Below are positions 1 through 12,554 of a stretch of 64,000 nucleotides of DNA, piece after piece. This DNA comes from Brachionus plicatilis (Eukaryota; Rotifera; Eurotatoria; Ploima; Brachionidae): the NCBI GenBank assembly GCA_010279815.1, contig QEOQ01000626.1, positions 1,146,932 to 1,210,931 of the forward strand. Direction: 5' to 3'. The notes under the pieces were generated by a model, which saw only the letters and a program-made list of their open reading frames with translations, was not told the DNA's origin and did not search any database. The translations under genes and the position numbers were made by a program. Every line of letters begins with the position of its first letter. The stretch's first letter is position 1.

Positions 1-312
1 TGGTTAACTATTTAAGTCAAATTTTAAAATCTTCAAATTTTGGAAATAAATCAACAACAAAAATACTTTAATTTTATTAAATTTATTCACTGACAATAAT
101 TTCAATAAATCAATTAAATAAATAATTACCGAATTAGTAGACCAAAAAAAAATACTAATAAGCTTGTTAGAAAACCGCAAAATTTCACACAAAAAAAAAA
201 TAAAAAAAAAAAAAAAAAAATTTTTTTTTATCTCCTACTATTTTTGCCAAATGAAAAAATAGAAAAAAAATTTTTTTGTCACAACTAATCATTTTATCAT
301 TGATTAAATATT

Positions 313-1772
313 CTATTGATTTTGATTGTTAGTTGCCATGCTGGTTTGCTGCTGATTTTGGTTTTGCATAGAGGCGCCAGTGGCCATATTTGCCGCATTC
401 GCATTCGACATAAGCACTTGGTCTGACACAATCTGGGACTGCAGATTCAAAATTCTCGGTGTATTGTTTGAATGGGTCATTATTTGGGAACAAGCCTGCG
501 AGTTGGCGGTCTGAGCTTGTCCGTTGGCGTTCGATTGACCATTTGGCGCCAAAACACTGGAAGCAAGTGAAATGGGTCTGGGCTGCACCGGTTGAGAACC
601 CGTAAGCACATTTTCGATTTGTTGCTGCAAGGTCTGTTCACCTAAATTACCATTGTGCATTCCATCTTGCTGATTTGGCGAACTAGAAGGTATAGGTCTG
701 GACTGGCTCTGGCTCTGGCCCAGGCTCAAGCGCTGCTGAATCAGCTGTCCCAGCGCTTCGATTGACTGCGCATTCAATTGGGAAAAATTGCCATAGTTCA
801 CATGCAAACCCTCACCGTCGTCATGAGCTGGACCAGAATATACTAAATTGTTTACCAACTGATTGCTTGGGTGCACTGGAATATGCTTGGTATTTAACTG
901 TACATGATTGCTGAGTAGCGACATTAATTGAGCTTGGTTTAGGTACTGGAGCGGGTTTTGGCTCATGGAAAAGTTAAGATGAGGATCAAGATGAGCGTAG
1001 TGAGACTGGGTTGGCGCGGGCTGAAGGTTTTGGTGAGATGATGTCGCTGGCTGAGTCGGAGGTGCAGAAATCGGAGCTGGAGGCTGTTGCTGCTGCTGGA
1101 CCTGCTGGGGCGCATTTTGAATGGCTTGAGGTGCAGGCTGCTGCTGAATTTGGGCGACTTGAGGCTGCGCTTGGGCCTGAGGGATGTACTGGGGCTGGGC
1201 TTGAGGCGCGCTAATACTTTGCTGCTGAATGCTCGCCTGGCTTTGAAGCTGCTGCACCAAACTTTGCAGTTGGCCCAGTTGCTGCTCTTGCTGCTGAAGC
1301 TTCAAGCTGTGCTGCTGGTTTATTTGGGACTGCTGCTTGACAAATTGCTGAAATTGGCTCTGGTGCGACTGCAGCTGGTCTATGATGGCCTGGTGCTGGC
1401 TGTTCGAGGTCTTGAGCGGCTCGATCTGATTCACTTGCATCTGCTTGAGAATGTAGATGATCTGGGTGAGCTGGGACATTTGGTTCTCCAAATACTGGTT
1501 GATGTCCATTTGTTGGCTGGCAAAGTTTTGCAAGTTAAAAAATTGACTCGAGATGGAAGCGGCTGGATTGGTTTGCGATGAGCTGGCCTGGGATGATGCC
1601 GCTTGGGGATTTTGCGCTGGTTTCTGGCTTTGCTGGGAGCTTTGCTGGGGCACGGCCGCCGCGTTGTTTAGGTCATAAGCTGTATATTCAAAACTTTGTT
1701 TAAGAAAATTAAATTTTTAAGAAAAATATTTTTTGATAATTTACCTTGTCTTGAATCATTTTCACTTATCAT
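313..1772 (-). CDS. Glutamine-rich protein of unknown function, two coding exons
   Basis: Coding exons 1772..1745 and 1679..313; the 65-nt GT-AG intron splits an alanine codon. The large ORF has no usable ATG at its 5' end (an in-frame GTG lies where the open frame seems to begin), so I place the start in the 28-nt exon reading MISENDSRQ, which joins in frame and is preceded by an A-rich leader. Predicted length is 464 aa. Residues about 65-170 are Gln-rich with heptad-like spacing (QYLENQMSQLTQIIYILKQM), a likely coiled coil; the next part is Gln/Pro/Ala low complexity; the C-terminal third is Gln/Asn/Ser-rich and the protein ends NNQNQ. No enzymatic or DNA-binding domain is visible. Q-rich proteins of this kind are often transcriptional co-regulators, but that is only a compositional inference. 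Codon third positions are much richer in GC than the flanks, which supports real coding. Confidence 0.75.
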
Positions 1773-4700
1773 TTTTAAATTTTTTTTTTTTTTTGAAAAT
1801 TTTTGTTGTCCTACTCACAAAATTATGCTAGTTCTAAGCAATTGTTTAGGCTTATTAGAGATAAGACTCGAGTGTAGTAAGATCTAAAAATGCACAAATG
1901 TTATCACCTGACCGAGAATGGTTTGCTTTTTTTCCTAAAAATACGGATACTAGATGTAAGGTAACGCCAAATTTTGGAAAAATAAAAAAAACTCTCTATC
2001 AAGCTTGCTATAGTGTTGAAAAATGCATTGCAAGAAAGTTCTTGTTTAGTATAGAAAATGTAAAATAAATTACTAGAAATAATAAAAATAATTTCGAATA
2101 ATTTTGCCTAATGTTATTTTAAAATTAATTTTACATTTTTAATTATTGCTGTTAAATTTTTTGCACGCTTTTAACAACGAAACTATAACAACATAATCAT
2201 AAGTTTTTTGCTTTTTTTCCTCCAAAAAAAGCAAGCCATCTTACCTAGTACTTTTTTTAAATTCCATTAAAGCAAACTTATTTGATTTCTTTCAATTAAA
2301 ACCAATAAAAAAACTTGGAAGTTTAGTGTTGCTTTTGGCAAATCTGCTAAATTTGCGCAGATCAGACTGCCGATTCAATTTAGGTAAATTGATCAATAAA
2401 TATTTTAGAATGCAAAAGTATACTTAATTTATATCCGATTGAGTTGGCTGTTTAAAGCTCATTATTTCTAAAATTAAATACAAATTAGAAATTTTTTTGT
2501 TTTTGTGAGATTTTCTGAAAATATTTCCAGGTCAATGACTAAATTATATTTTAAAAAACCTGCCAATTTTCGAGCAGAGCATTTAACATTGGAAAGAAAA
2601 AATAAAAATAAAATTTATTTATTTAACAAAATTGAATTTGAAAAAAATTAATTTCGTTGATTTAAATTCGAAAAATTAAAAATAAATGCTCGATCGCGTT
2701 TCAAGACTCTTTTTTACCTTAAAGAATACTTGTTTCTTTTGATGTGTGCAAATGGAGTTGATTTACAACAATGAGCCAAAGATTGAATAAACATTCACGA
2801 TAATTTGAATTTTTTTTATTTTTTATATTAAATATTTCTGAGCTAAAATTCTTAGAAATGGTTTTTCAAAAAACCCCTGTCGGGTCTTTTTACAGTATGG
2901 AAAAAATCACGTTTTCCAAAGCTAATAATAAAAAAATAGATTTTTTTTATTTCTATTCATTTTAGAAATTTTTTAAAATTTTTTTAACATTCCAAACTTA
3001 ATTTTTTTAAAGGTAATAAATTGGTGTTTGTTTTTCTAGTTTTTCCAATCAACAAGTTAAGATATAACATTTTTAATTTGAAAACCAGCTGAATTATCTT
3101 TTTGTAAAATCGATTTGGTAAATATAAATTGATAAAATGCTTTCTACCCAAAGAACTACTTAGATCTTTTATCTATTGCGAGTTTTCTTCTCTTGTTTGG
3201 TTTGTTTATCTGATCAAAAAAAATCTTACCTAATTTTTCTACTAGATTTAGGCGAAATTTAAATTATTTTGAGTTGGCTGAAAATAAACAAAATCGATGA
3301 CATGTATTTTTTTTAAAGTAAAATTTATTTGAAAATAATTTGATTTTAAAAATAACATGGACTTTTTAATATTTTACGTGAAGACAAAATGTCAAATTTT
3401 GAACCATAAACGTTCGTGTCCACAAAAATCAAAGGATTCCTGGTTGCCGTCGTTCGACCTGACCCGAACGGATTAAATACAATTCACAATTTTTTAAAGT
3501 GGAAAAGTATTGGTAAAAAAGCTTGGTTTTGGGTTATTATATTTACAATATTCAGGTCACGACGAAACCTAATCTGTACACTTAAGACTAAGCCAAAAAA
3601 TATTTATTCAAATTATTTATTTTAAACCGAAATTTTTTTTCTTTGAAATAAAATCTTACCTTTTTTATCTGTTAAGATATTTTATTCAAGATACTAGTTC
3701 ACGATGGTTTTTGATTAAAAAAAAACTTAACATAGATTTTTTTTATATATAAAAATTTCGAAGATTAAAAAAAAGCACAATTTGATCATAGATAATTGAA
3801 AAAAGCTTATACGGGCTCTAAAATTTACAAACCAAAAGGTTAATTATTGTATGCCCAAAAATTTTAAGATAGCTTTTATTAATTTTGTCTAAAACTTAGC
3901 TAGGTTACTAGATCTTATTTGTGTCAATAGGTTAAATTATAACATAAATTTATATTTTATACTTTTTGTTCTTATAACTTGATATTTGGTTTTGGTATTT
4001 TGATTCCAAATATCAGAATATTGAAACTTAGCGTCCCCTTTATTTTGAAATAGAATTTCAAAAGCCCTAAGCAGAATTTTTTATTCTAAAAATCAAATAA
4101 AAATTTAGTCAATTTAAGATTTTTTTTAAGTATTCACATTCACACCAAAAACTTGAATTGAAGAAATAAATAGGTGTTTTGATTGAGGAATATCTTCAAA
4201 TACCTAATTATTCTTTTTTTTTTCAAGAAAGAGCTGAATTTAGAATTTGGCTTCTATTAGATTGGTGTTAAAATGAATAATTAATTTTATTTGCTCTTTT
4301 ATTTTCTCAGGAAAAAGGAACTTTATGTTACATTATAATTAAAAATTAATGCATAAAAATCACTGACGAAAATATTTTTTTTAAATTAAATTATAAAATA
4401 AACTTTTTGAATTTTTTAAAATAACAAATAAATATAGTTTTGCTTAATTAATTGAAATTAGAGCACCAAAATAAAATCATCCAAAAGTTAAATTTAACTA
4501 TAAAAAAGAAACAAAATTTATCTTATTTTAAGATTTTTTTGATTTTCAAGGCCAATTTTTTTAATGAGAATCTAAATTCGATTTTATCATATGTTTTATT
4601 GACTAAACAGCACTATATTTCATACACCATATGCATAACTTAAGTATTTCATCAAACAAAACAAGTTTTTAAGACAATAACGCACCATAAATAACCATTT

Positions 4701-6686
4701 GCATATTTTAGTGTATTTGAAGTATTTGAATTTTAAGGATAGTAAAAAAATTTAAATTTTTTAAATTAATTTTTTTTAATTTAAAATCTAAATTACAGCA
4801 ATTTTTTTTAAACAAATTTTCAATTATTTTTTACATAAAAATTATTTTAAAAATTTTTTTGAGTAATTTCTTAAACCAAGCAAATTTGAGTATAAATAAA
4901 ATATTAACTATTAAAACTTGGTAAAATCAATAGAAATTTTAAAATTGCAGAACAAAAATCAAGAAATATTTGAAAACTAGAGAACAGTTTATTTTAAGAA
5001 TGAATTTTGATATATAAAGATATTTTTTTATTTAAATACGAGTGCAATGTAAGACTGCAAATAGCACTTAAAAAATTCGTCTCAATATTGATATAGAGTC
5101 AAAATAATTCACTTTAAAGTTTAAAAATTCGGTATAATTTTAATTTTAATCGGGTACAAATTATCAAGAATTTTTTGAAAAATTTCAAAAATTTTTTCCA
5201 GAAAAAATAAATATTTAAAAAAAAAAATTTAAATTTAAAAATCATAGTTCTTTAAGACTTGATTTTTTGAACGAAAAGAGTTTACTTTTTAATCTGTCCA
5301 TTTTTTTAGCTAATTTTTTTCCTTCTAATTTGAGCTCTAAAAAAATATCTGATAGCGGAAGCTTTATATTACCCTTTGGAAAAAAACTTCAGGTCTATAA
5401 TACTTACGTATTTTGATTATTGTAATTTTTTCTTATGTTATCTTTAGAAGAAAATAATTAATAAATTAGCCAAAATTACTTAATTCCTATAATACAACTT
5501 TTAAATATTAAGCTTGAATAAAACAACTTATAAGAACTTTTTGGGAAAGTATATTTTCTTTTGCTTTTCACCGTAGCATTTTTCAAAGAAAGATAATATG
5601 ACTTAAATAAACACTATTTAAATATAGTAAAAAAATTAAAGAAAATAAATAATAAAAATTAAGTTATTTCAATTTTTTTATTCATTTTTTTCTTTAGATT
5701 AGAGATTAATTGAAATCGAGCATTAAAAAATGAGAACAAAGTATTGATTTTGATCAAATTTCATTTTTCAAATATGATCAAAACTTTCTAAATATCAAAA
5801 TAAATTTCATCGTAGATTTTACATATTTGTAAAATTACAAAACTTTTTTTTAAAAAAGATTATTATTTCTAAAAATGCATTGAAATTTAATTGCACATTC
5901 AAAATTATTTGATTGAAAATGAAATTTGATAAAAATTTTTAATTTGCCAAAATCATCTTAAATATTAAAACCCTTTATAAAAATACTTTTAAAAATAATG
6001 CATCCTTATGTTTAAAAGGTAAATTTATTAAAAGTGCATATGTTAATTTTAGAACAAAAACTGTACCAAAAAAATAAAATCTTAAATCGAAAAAAATTGA
6101 AAAAAAAAACTTGAATTATACCATTTAGGACTAATAAATTATTGTTCAAAAAAATAAGAGGAAAAAGATTTGCTCTTAAAGTTTCGTTTATCTTGGTAAT
6201 TAACTTTTTTTATTTATTTCAATAAAAGCTTTGACGATGCAAAAAAATTTAGTCACTTTTTTTAGGATAAATAAAATTTTATTATTTCTTTTTATTCTAT
6301 TAGTTAATTTAAAAATAAATCCTTTCTTTTTAGTCGAACATTTTTTTAATTACAAAAAAAAGCAGATAATAAAAAAAAAAGATTTTTTTTAAATATCCAG
6401 AAATGAGCCAACTTTAAATAGATTTAATTGTATCTAAAAAATATTTTTTCAAACATTTAATAGTAGTAGAGCTAGTAGAAAAATGTTTAAAATTTTAAAA
6501 AAATGATTTCTATCTTAACGAAGACTAAACTTGGATAGTTAAAAGATATGAGCTATAAATCTAAACACCGAATCTAAATCTTAAGCTCATATCTTTCTCA
6601 TTATTGTTAAGGATTATAAAGCGAGGGTATGATTTTAAATTATCTTTAAAATAAGAGCGATTTTTCACTAAATAACAATTCAAAAT
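1773..6686. other. Intergenic AT-rich DNA, no gene seen
   Basis: Nearly 5 kb of A/T-dominated sequence. The short open frames here are Lys/Asn/Phe/Ile-rich, lack splice context and resemble no family. Around 3410-3500 there is a slightly GC-richer patch that I could not assign. A small imperfect hairpin built on AAAGATATGAGCT and its complement lies at about 6541-6597. Confidence 0.6.
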
Positions 6687-6926
6687 TAAATTTTTAATTT
6701 AAGAAGTTTAGTATACCTCTTCGATGAAGCTTAAACTTCAAATGCAACTTTAAAACCTAAAATTATTTTGTTTTAATTTATCATTTTTTCTTTTTTGTTC
6801 AATTGTAAATTTTTAATTTAAGAAGTTTAGTATACCTCTTCGATGAAGCTTAAACTTCAAATGCAACTTTAAAACCTAAAATTATTTTGTTTTAATTTAT
6901 CATTTTTTCTTTTTTGTTCAATTGTA
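6687..6926. repeat. Tandem duplication, 119-bp unit, two copies
   Basis: The segment starting near 6687 (TTTAATTTAAGAAGTTTAG, then TATACCTCTTCGATGAAGC) is repeated at a constant offset of 119 bp, and both copies end in TTTTGTTCAATTGTAA. No mismatch is visible between the copies, so the duplication is recent or the copies have been homogenised. It does not lie in a gene. Confidence 0.9.
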
Positions 6927-8702
6927 ATTGGGGCTCGGAATGTGGGTCCTCATTTAGGAGGGGGACATATGTTACGCTTAGCAAATCAAACTGCTTTTTA
7001 TTTATTAATTTGGTTGTATAACGAGTAAAACATAAAATGAAATTTCTTTATTTTTTTAAGCGTGGATTAAAATAAAAAATTAAAAATTGAAAATTCAAAG
7101 AATACTTAAAAAATTTAAATATGGTTAATTTAACACTGGCTTATTTATATAAAAATTTTGGCTGTCCTCTTTATTGGTATTTCAAATATTTTGAAATATT
7201 TTTTCAATAATTAAAAAATTTTAATTCCAAATGCGTCACAAAAATTTGAAATATGTTATCACAAATACATACTTAAAAATTACATTTTGAGATATTAATT
7301 ACAAAACATAAGTCCTTTAAGAATTTCTGTTTCAAACAAACGTTAATTAGGCACAATTAGCGAATTGATTGACCCTTCAATAAACACTTGTTTCAGAAAT
7401 ATATACCACAAACCATCACATCAAATATTCTAATTTTGAAAATTTAAAAATTTATTAAAATTTAAATTATTTAGAATCCAAAAAACTTCAATGTTGAGAA
7501 AGATTTGACGCTCATATGATAAACTATTAATAAGCTTACAATGTCATAATTATAAGAAGAGCAGAAAAAATATTTTTTGAAATTTACAGACTTCAAATCA
7601 ACCAGAAACTTTGACGATTTACTGAACCAAAGGATGTTTTTCAAAATATTGTGATTTTATAAAATTTAGCAGTTTAGACCATCAAGAATTGGTTAAAATA
7701 TTTTAGGTTTAAATATTTTAATTAATTTTAATGTAAATTTACATTTAAAGACAAAAAAATTTACTGTTTTTAAATTTTAAATTTATTTAAGTGTAAAAAT
7801 AAAATTATTTCAGTTTGAATGTATGGATATAAAAGTTATAAATTTGAATTCTATAATAAGTGTATTAAAATTAAGCGGAGGTCAATAAATTTGAAGTGGA
7901 TGCGTTGTAGACTTTAAACTATAAATTTCAGAAATAGTAAAGGAGCTTCCAAGAGCAATTCTAGATCTTCTTTGATCGTTTTAAAAAAAACAGACAATAG
8001 AATTCATGCATGAAAGTCAATAGAAGAAGAATTTTCACCGTTTTAGAACTATGGCCAAAAAAGTCATGAATGGAAAAATTATTAGATGGCCTCGAAATTC
8101 AAAAGACTCAATGAATTTAATTTTGTTAGAATAGCCCTTCTTGGTTTATCTTAATTATTTCAATACCGAAAAGGAGAACTTATGAAAAAAGCAACACTTC
8201 TCTTGGAATATGCCGCTAAAGACCCTTAGAGCGGTTTTTCGAGATCTGACCAAATTCATAACCTCATGTTGAAAAATTTACCTCAAAATATTCTAAAAGA
8301 CATTAAGTCTAACAGAAAATAAAATCCCGAATGCATGGAAATCTGCTAACATTTCTATAATACCTAATAAGTCATTTTAACACAAGACTCAGCTAACTAC
8401 CGACCAATTAGTAAATTGACTAACTCTTTCCACTTATTCGAAATGTTTGATCCTTTACCTTTTACAAAACTTATTTGAGCTAAGTTTAAATTTTTCCTAT
8501 GTTCCTTTTTTCCATACTGTGTAATTGCTACCTAACTATTTCTTCTTTTTTCCAGAACAATCAAACAATCAAACATTTAAAAATATGTATCTATAACTTT
8601 TTATTTCAATAAAGGTAATTCTAATTTTCCTCTATTTTAATCTATTTTATTTTATTTTAATTATACTTTTACTTATTTTGTTCATTTTTTTTTAATCTGA
8701 AG

Positions 8703-9774
8703 GAGCTTTAGGGTTATGTCTAAAACATACACCCATCAAGATTACGAAAAAACAACACCGGGTGTAAATCACCAAAATTTTTATAAAAGTGAAATTTTTT
8801 TCTGATACATTTATTCCTAATTATCTGAATTTAACTATGCACTCATTTTTATCTAAAAAAAATTATCATTACCTTTATATTTCGAATGAAAAAAAAACAA
8901 CCCAAAACACCCAAAAACACCCTCATATCTTTCCAGATACACCCCAAAACTGATTATATTTTTGAATAGAGCATAAAAATATCTACTAGAAAATAAAGTT
9001 TTTATAAATTAAATAATTTGATTTTGCCATTAAAAATCGAAAAAACAACTTTTTTGGCTCTTCGACAAAACACCCTGATTTTTTTGCCTTTTTTCATTTT
9101 TTTACCACAATATAAAATATTAATTAAAGGTTATCGATCCCGAGGAATCTGAAAATAAAATCAGATTTGTCCTATCTGAATTAGTTTTTAAAGTAAAATT
9201 AAAAACAAACTTCATTTTTTCTCTTGAATATCTAAGTTTTCCAACATACCTTCTTTTCATTTTCTTTATTAATATTTTATCAATTTCTTACTTTATTATT
9301 AAGATTTGGTTAAATTTTAGACATTGTGAATTTTGGAACAAAGGACAAAAACAAAAATTTTAAATTTAAATAAATTTATACATTTAGGTCTAAAATTTGT
9401 TCTGCAAAAAAAAAGCAGATTTAAAATTAAATTCTTTAAAAACAACTTTTTAAAAAAATTTTGTCATAATAATTCATTTAATTCAAAACGAATTCAATCT
9501 ATTAAAGAGCTGCTTAAAAGTCGAAGCCAAAGTCTGAATATGATAATTATTTTTTTCATAGGGTTGTTTAGGGTTGTTTTTTTTTCATTCGAAATATAAA
9601 GGCAATGATAAATTTCTTTTAGATGAAAATGGGTGTATAGTTAAATTCAGATAATTAGGAATAAATGTATCAGAAAAAAATTTCACTTTTATAAAATTTT
9701 TGGTGATTTACACCCGGCGTTGTTTTTTTGCAATCTCGATGGGTGTATGCTTTAGAAATAACCAGCTTTAGCTC
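8703..9774. mobile_element. Large foldback element with about 220-bp inverted arms
   Basis: The left arm 8703-8930 and right arm 9555-9774 are inverted repeats of each other. Both ends read GAGCTWWAG, then a block with CATACACCCATC, then CGGGTGTAAATCACCAAAA, then TATTTCGAATGAAAAAAAAA. The centre (8940-9550) is not palindromic and encodes nothing recognisable; at 9321 it holds GACATTGTGAATTTTGG, the end sequence of the element at 10023. No clear target-site duplication is visible, so the superfamily is undetermined. The element sits inside the decayed LINE, between its fingers and thumb regions. Confidence 0.8.
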
Positions 9775-10022
9775 GGTTTAGAAAACAAATAAATAAAATA
9801 AATAAATAGAAAATAAGATAAAGAAATACTTAGACGAATTAGAAAAATGGCTCTTCAAGTGGAAGATGAAAAAATCTGTTGAAAAGTCTTCCTTCATTGT
9901 TTTCACTAAAATAAGGAAAATATTGACTTAAAATTATAGATTTATGAAATTAAAATTGAGAGTCAAAAGGAAATCTTAAATATAAAATTTTATTCAAAAT
10001 TAACCTTTATCCTAATGGTTGA

Positions 10023-10350
10023 GACATTGTGAATTTTGGTACAAAAATCAAAAACAAAATATTGAAAATGCCAAAGCTTAAGTTCTGAAGGACCAAAACA
10101 TGTTCTGTAAATTGTGGCAGCTGATACATCCTTTGTACCATCAATATACTGATTCTGCAAAACTCTGCAATAAATATGCAAAACTCTTTGGGACACAATA
10201 TTTTATTAAAAGTTCAATTCAAATTTAAGTGGTGGTACAAAGAATGTATCAGTTGCTACATTTTACAGAACATGTTTTGGTCCTTCAGAACTCAATCTTT
10301 GGCAGTTTTAACATTTTGTTTTTGATTTTTGTACCAAAATTTACAATACC
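10023..10350. mobile_element. 328-bp foldback MITE with 9-bp target duplication AATGGTTGA
   Basis: Exact direct repeats AATGGTTGA lie at 10014-10022 and 10351-10359. The ends are inverted: GACATTGTGAATTTTGGTAC on the left and, reverse-complemented, GGTATTGTAAATTTTGGTAC on the right. The palindrome extends over most of the element, including CCAAAACATGTTCTGTAAA and its complement. The flanking LINE peptide (SKLTFILMVDE) continues across if the element and one duplication are removed. A 9-bp duplication fits Mutator-like or Merlin-like elements; with no transposase inside, the superfamily is an inference. Confidence 0.88.
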
Positions 10351-10625
10351 AATGGTTGATGAAAATAAATAGCGTTGTAGTTCACAGTTAAGCTGTCAAA
10401 CAAAAAATGGGGTCTTAACTATTACACACTAGGAAATCTATATAAATCTTTAATCGGATCTATAATTGATTACTCTTTTCCGTGTCTGAATTCATTTTCA
10501 GAGACAAAAATTAAAAAAATTCAAGTCTTACAAAACCCAGCAGTTCGTTCTATACTTAAACAAAAATATGATACTCCTTTTAATAATTTTCCTCAAGATG
10601 CCCTTAATAAACTCAAACTTTTAAC

Positions 10626-11120
10626 AGCATTGTGAAGTTTTGTTCAAATAGTTCAAAAAGTACAAGAAAAAAGTTCTTAATTGAAATTTTTCGATGAATG
10701 AAAAAAATTTGCTCCTGTAAAATATGTAACAATGTGTAACAAAAGTTGTTACACCAAGTAGCCTTGAAAATAAATTATGAAAATTTTCTTTTAATTAATC
10801 ATCGACTTTTAAAATCAATCAAATTTAAGATCATTTATTTGTCTTAGTGAAAAAAGAAGTTTTATTTGCAATATTTTAAAATTTTTGTAAAGGTTTAATT
10901 TTAAATTTCGAAATTTTTATTTCAAAACCAACTTAACATTCTTTCAGTTTTTTTGGAAAATCAATAATTGAATTATTTTTTTTGTTTTTTTTTGAGCAAG
11001 TCCTGTTACATTTTTTGTTACATCATGTGCTAAATTTTTATTTTATCACTTCATTCCATTCAAAATATATACGAATTTAAGATTTTGAACTGAACTTTTT
11101 GAACGAAACTTCACAATGCT
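10626..11120. mobile_element. 495-bp foldback element with 9-bp target duplication ACTTTTAAC
   Basis: Direct repeats ACTTTTAAC lie at 10617-10625 and 11121-11129, immediately outside inverted ends AGCATTGTGAAGTTT. Removing the element plus one duplication restores an open LINE peptide (KLKLL joined to TVSNRLFEL). The end core ATTGTGAA is shared with the elements at 10023 and 41059, suggesting one family or one transposase. The interior is A/T-rich and carries two ACA-rich stretches around TGTAACAAAAGTTGTTACA, but no ORF. Confidence 0.87.
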
Positions 11121-11665
11121 ACTTTTAACTGTCTCGAATCGACTTTTTGAATTGATTCAAAGATATGTAGCGGGAGGACTGCGTCATTCTGTTCCATTGG
11201 TTGTCAATCTGATTGATAAATATATAGCGGGCTTTGAATCAAGATATGTGAATATCCGACTCCATTGTGTAATTTCTATCTTACTATTTCTTCTTTATTT
11301 ACTGATATTTTCAATACTTAAAAATGTTGCACCTGTACTTACAATTTGTCTATTTTAATAGGCTTTTATATTATATTATAACAAATTTATATCATACAAT
11401 ACAAATAAATACAAAATAAAAGTAAGTAGGCACAGAAAAGTGGACCAATCTAAAGTATTTTTAAAACAAAACTCGAAAGATGCCAATGTAACAATCGGCG
11501 TTTTAAAAAAAATTGCTAAATCATGGAACTGGTAAAAAAAATTATCCAATTTTGATGACATAAATTTGTTGAAGGAGAATGAATTAGTGAAAAGAAGGAT
11601 CCTATTCGGGAAACATAACTTGGACTTATGCTTACTGGTTTCAGGGGAAAATTAAACTCAAATAT

Positions 11666-11831
11666 CAGCACAATTTAAAACTAACTTGTACATTTCCTTT
11701 CCTCAACTTTTCCTATCCCCACTTTTCTTTTAGGAAGAGTTGAAGAAAAGAAAGAGTCGAGGAAAAGTTGAGGAAAGAAAGAGGAAGAGTCGAAGAACAT
11801 AATGCGTACAAGTTAGTTTAAATTTGCGCTG
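11666..11831. mobile_element. 166-bp foldback MITE with purine/pyrimidine-skewed arms
   Basis: The left end CAGCACAATTTAAAACTAAC is complementary to the right end, whose reverse complement is CAGCGCAAATTTAAACTAAC. Inside, a pyrimidine-rich stretch (CCTTTCCTCAACTTTTCC) pairs with a purine-rich one (GGAAAAGTTGAGGAAAG). The right flank begins TA, but the left flank does not supply a matching TA, so the target duplication is not established. Confidence 0.65.
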
Positions 11832-12414
11832 TACTTTAGAAAAAAAAATTCTGCTACTGCTTTATTCACATTTTCGTATGCTGATAATTATTGGGAAGAC
11901 CTCCATCATTTAATATCATTTGTTGTTACCAATAAGCTAAGTTTTTAAATAAACCACATACAGGCATGCGATCTTTAATGAACCTAAACTTACAATATTA
12001 TTTATCGATTTTTTTTACTAAATGATTTAATCAAGGCTTATGAATAAAGAAAAATTCCATTGATGAAAGAAGTGCATGTGGTCAAACGATAGAGGCAAAA
12101 TTAAAATTTTTCTATTAACTGAAAATTAATGTTGGGCACTGACCAGGCGGCCAGGTGGCCGGCCCAAAAAGCGGTCCATGGCCGCTTTTATGACCGGCCG
12201 TATTTTGGACCGGTCGCTTTTTCGACCGCACGGCAGCCAAAAAGCGACCGGTCCAAAATACGGCCAGAATCCAAATTTTTTCAAATAAATTTTTTTAATT
12301 TTCAGAAAAAAATAAGTGTTTTTTTTTTCTTATTTTTTTAAGATGAATTTTTTTAAAGAGCATTTTGTATAAAATAAATTTTTTAAATATTTGTATGTTA
12401 ATAAAATTTCTTTA

Positions 12415-12437
12415 CAGTGGTTCTTGCTAAATTTTTA
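12415..12437. repeat. Solitary CAGTGGTTCTTGCTAAA terminus
   Basis: CAGTGGTTCTTGCTAAA, preceded by TA, repeats the left end of the element at 12555. No matching right end follows before 12555, so this is either a truncated copy or the true left end of a larger element that ends at 12790. Confidence 0.6.
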
Positions 12438-12554
12438 TTTTAGAATACTACGTTAATTTCAAAAATTTAAGATAAATTTAACAAAAAATTATAAAAAATA
12501 ACTATTAATAAAAAAATATATAAATATTATTTATATATTAATACATAAATAATA

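Larger units (their letters stand above)
7860..11400 (+). mobile_element. Decayed non-LTR retrotransposon (jockey/LINE-like), fragmented by insertions
   Basis: Reverse-transcriptase-type peptides are readable in order on the plus strand with stops and frameshifts. PDQIHNLMLKNLPQ starts near 8246 (the family's GPDGIxNxxLKxLP region). WKSANISIIPN lies near 8335, and NYRPISKLTNSFHLFE near 8396 (the WKxAxVxxIxK and SYRPISLL motifs). DELEKWLFKWKMKKSVEKSS starts near 9833 (the thumb-side LxxWxxxW motif). SKLTFILMVDE spans the 10023 insertion. YTLGNLYKSLIGSIIDY starts at 10423, and a C-terminal block KLKLLTVSNRLFEL is split by a second insertion. The catalytic YADD/FADD region is missing. Short A/T-rich tails are seen near 8640 and 9785. 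The element is dead. Confidence 0.75.

Noticed and set aside
1011..1581. Plus-strand open frames of 67 and 164 codons over the Q-rich gene
   Set aside because: Antisense shadows of CAG/CTG-type codons; they are Leu-rich without any motif.
9333..9599. 88-codon frame inside the large foldback element
   Set aside because: Lys/Phe/Asn-rich and A/T-driven, overlaps an arm of the repeat and resembles no transposase.
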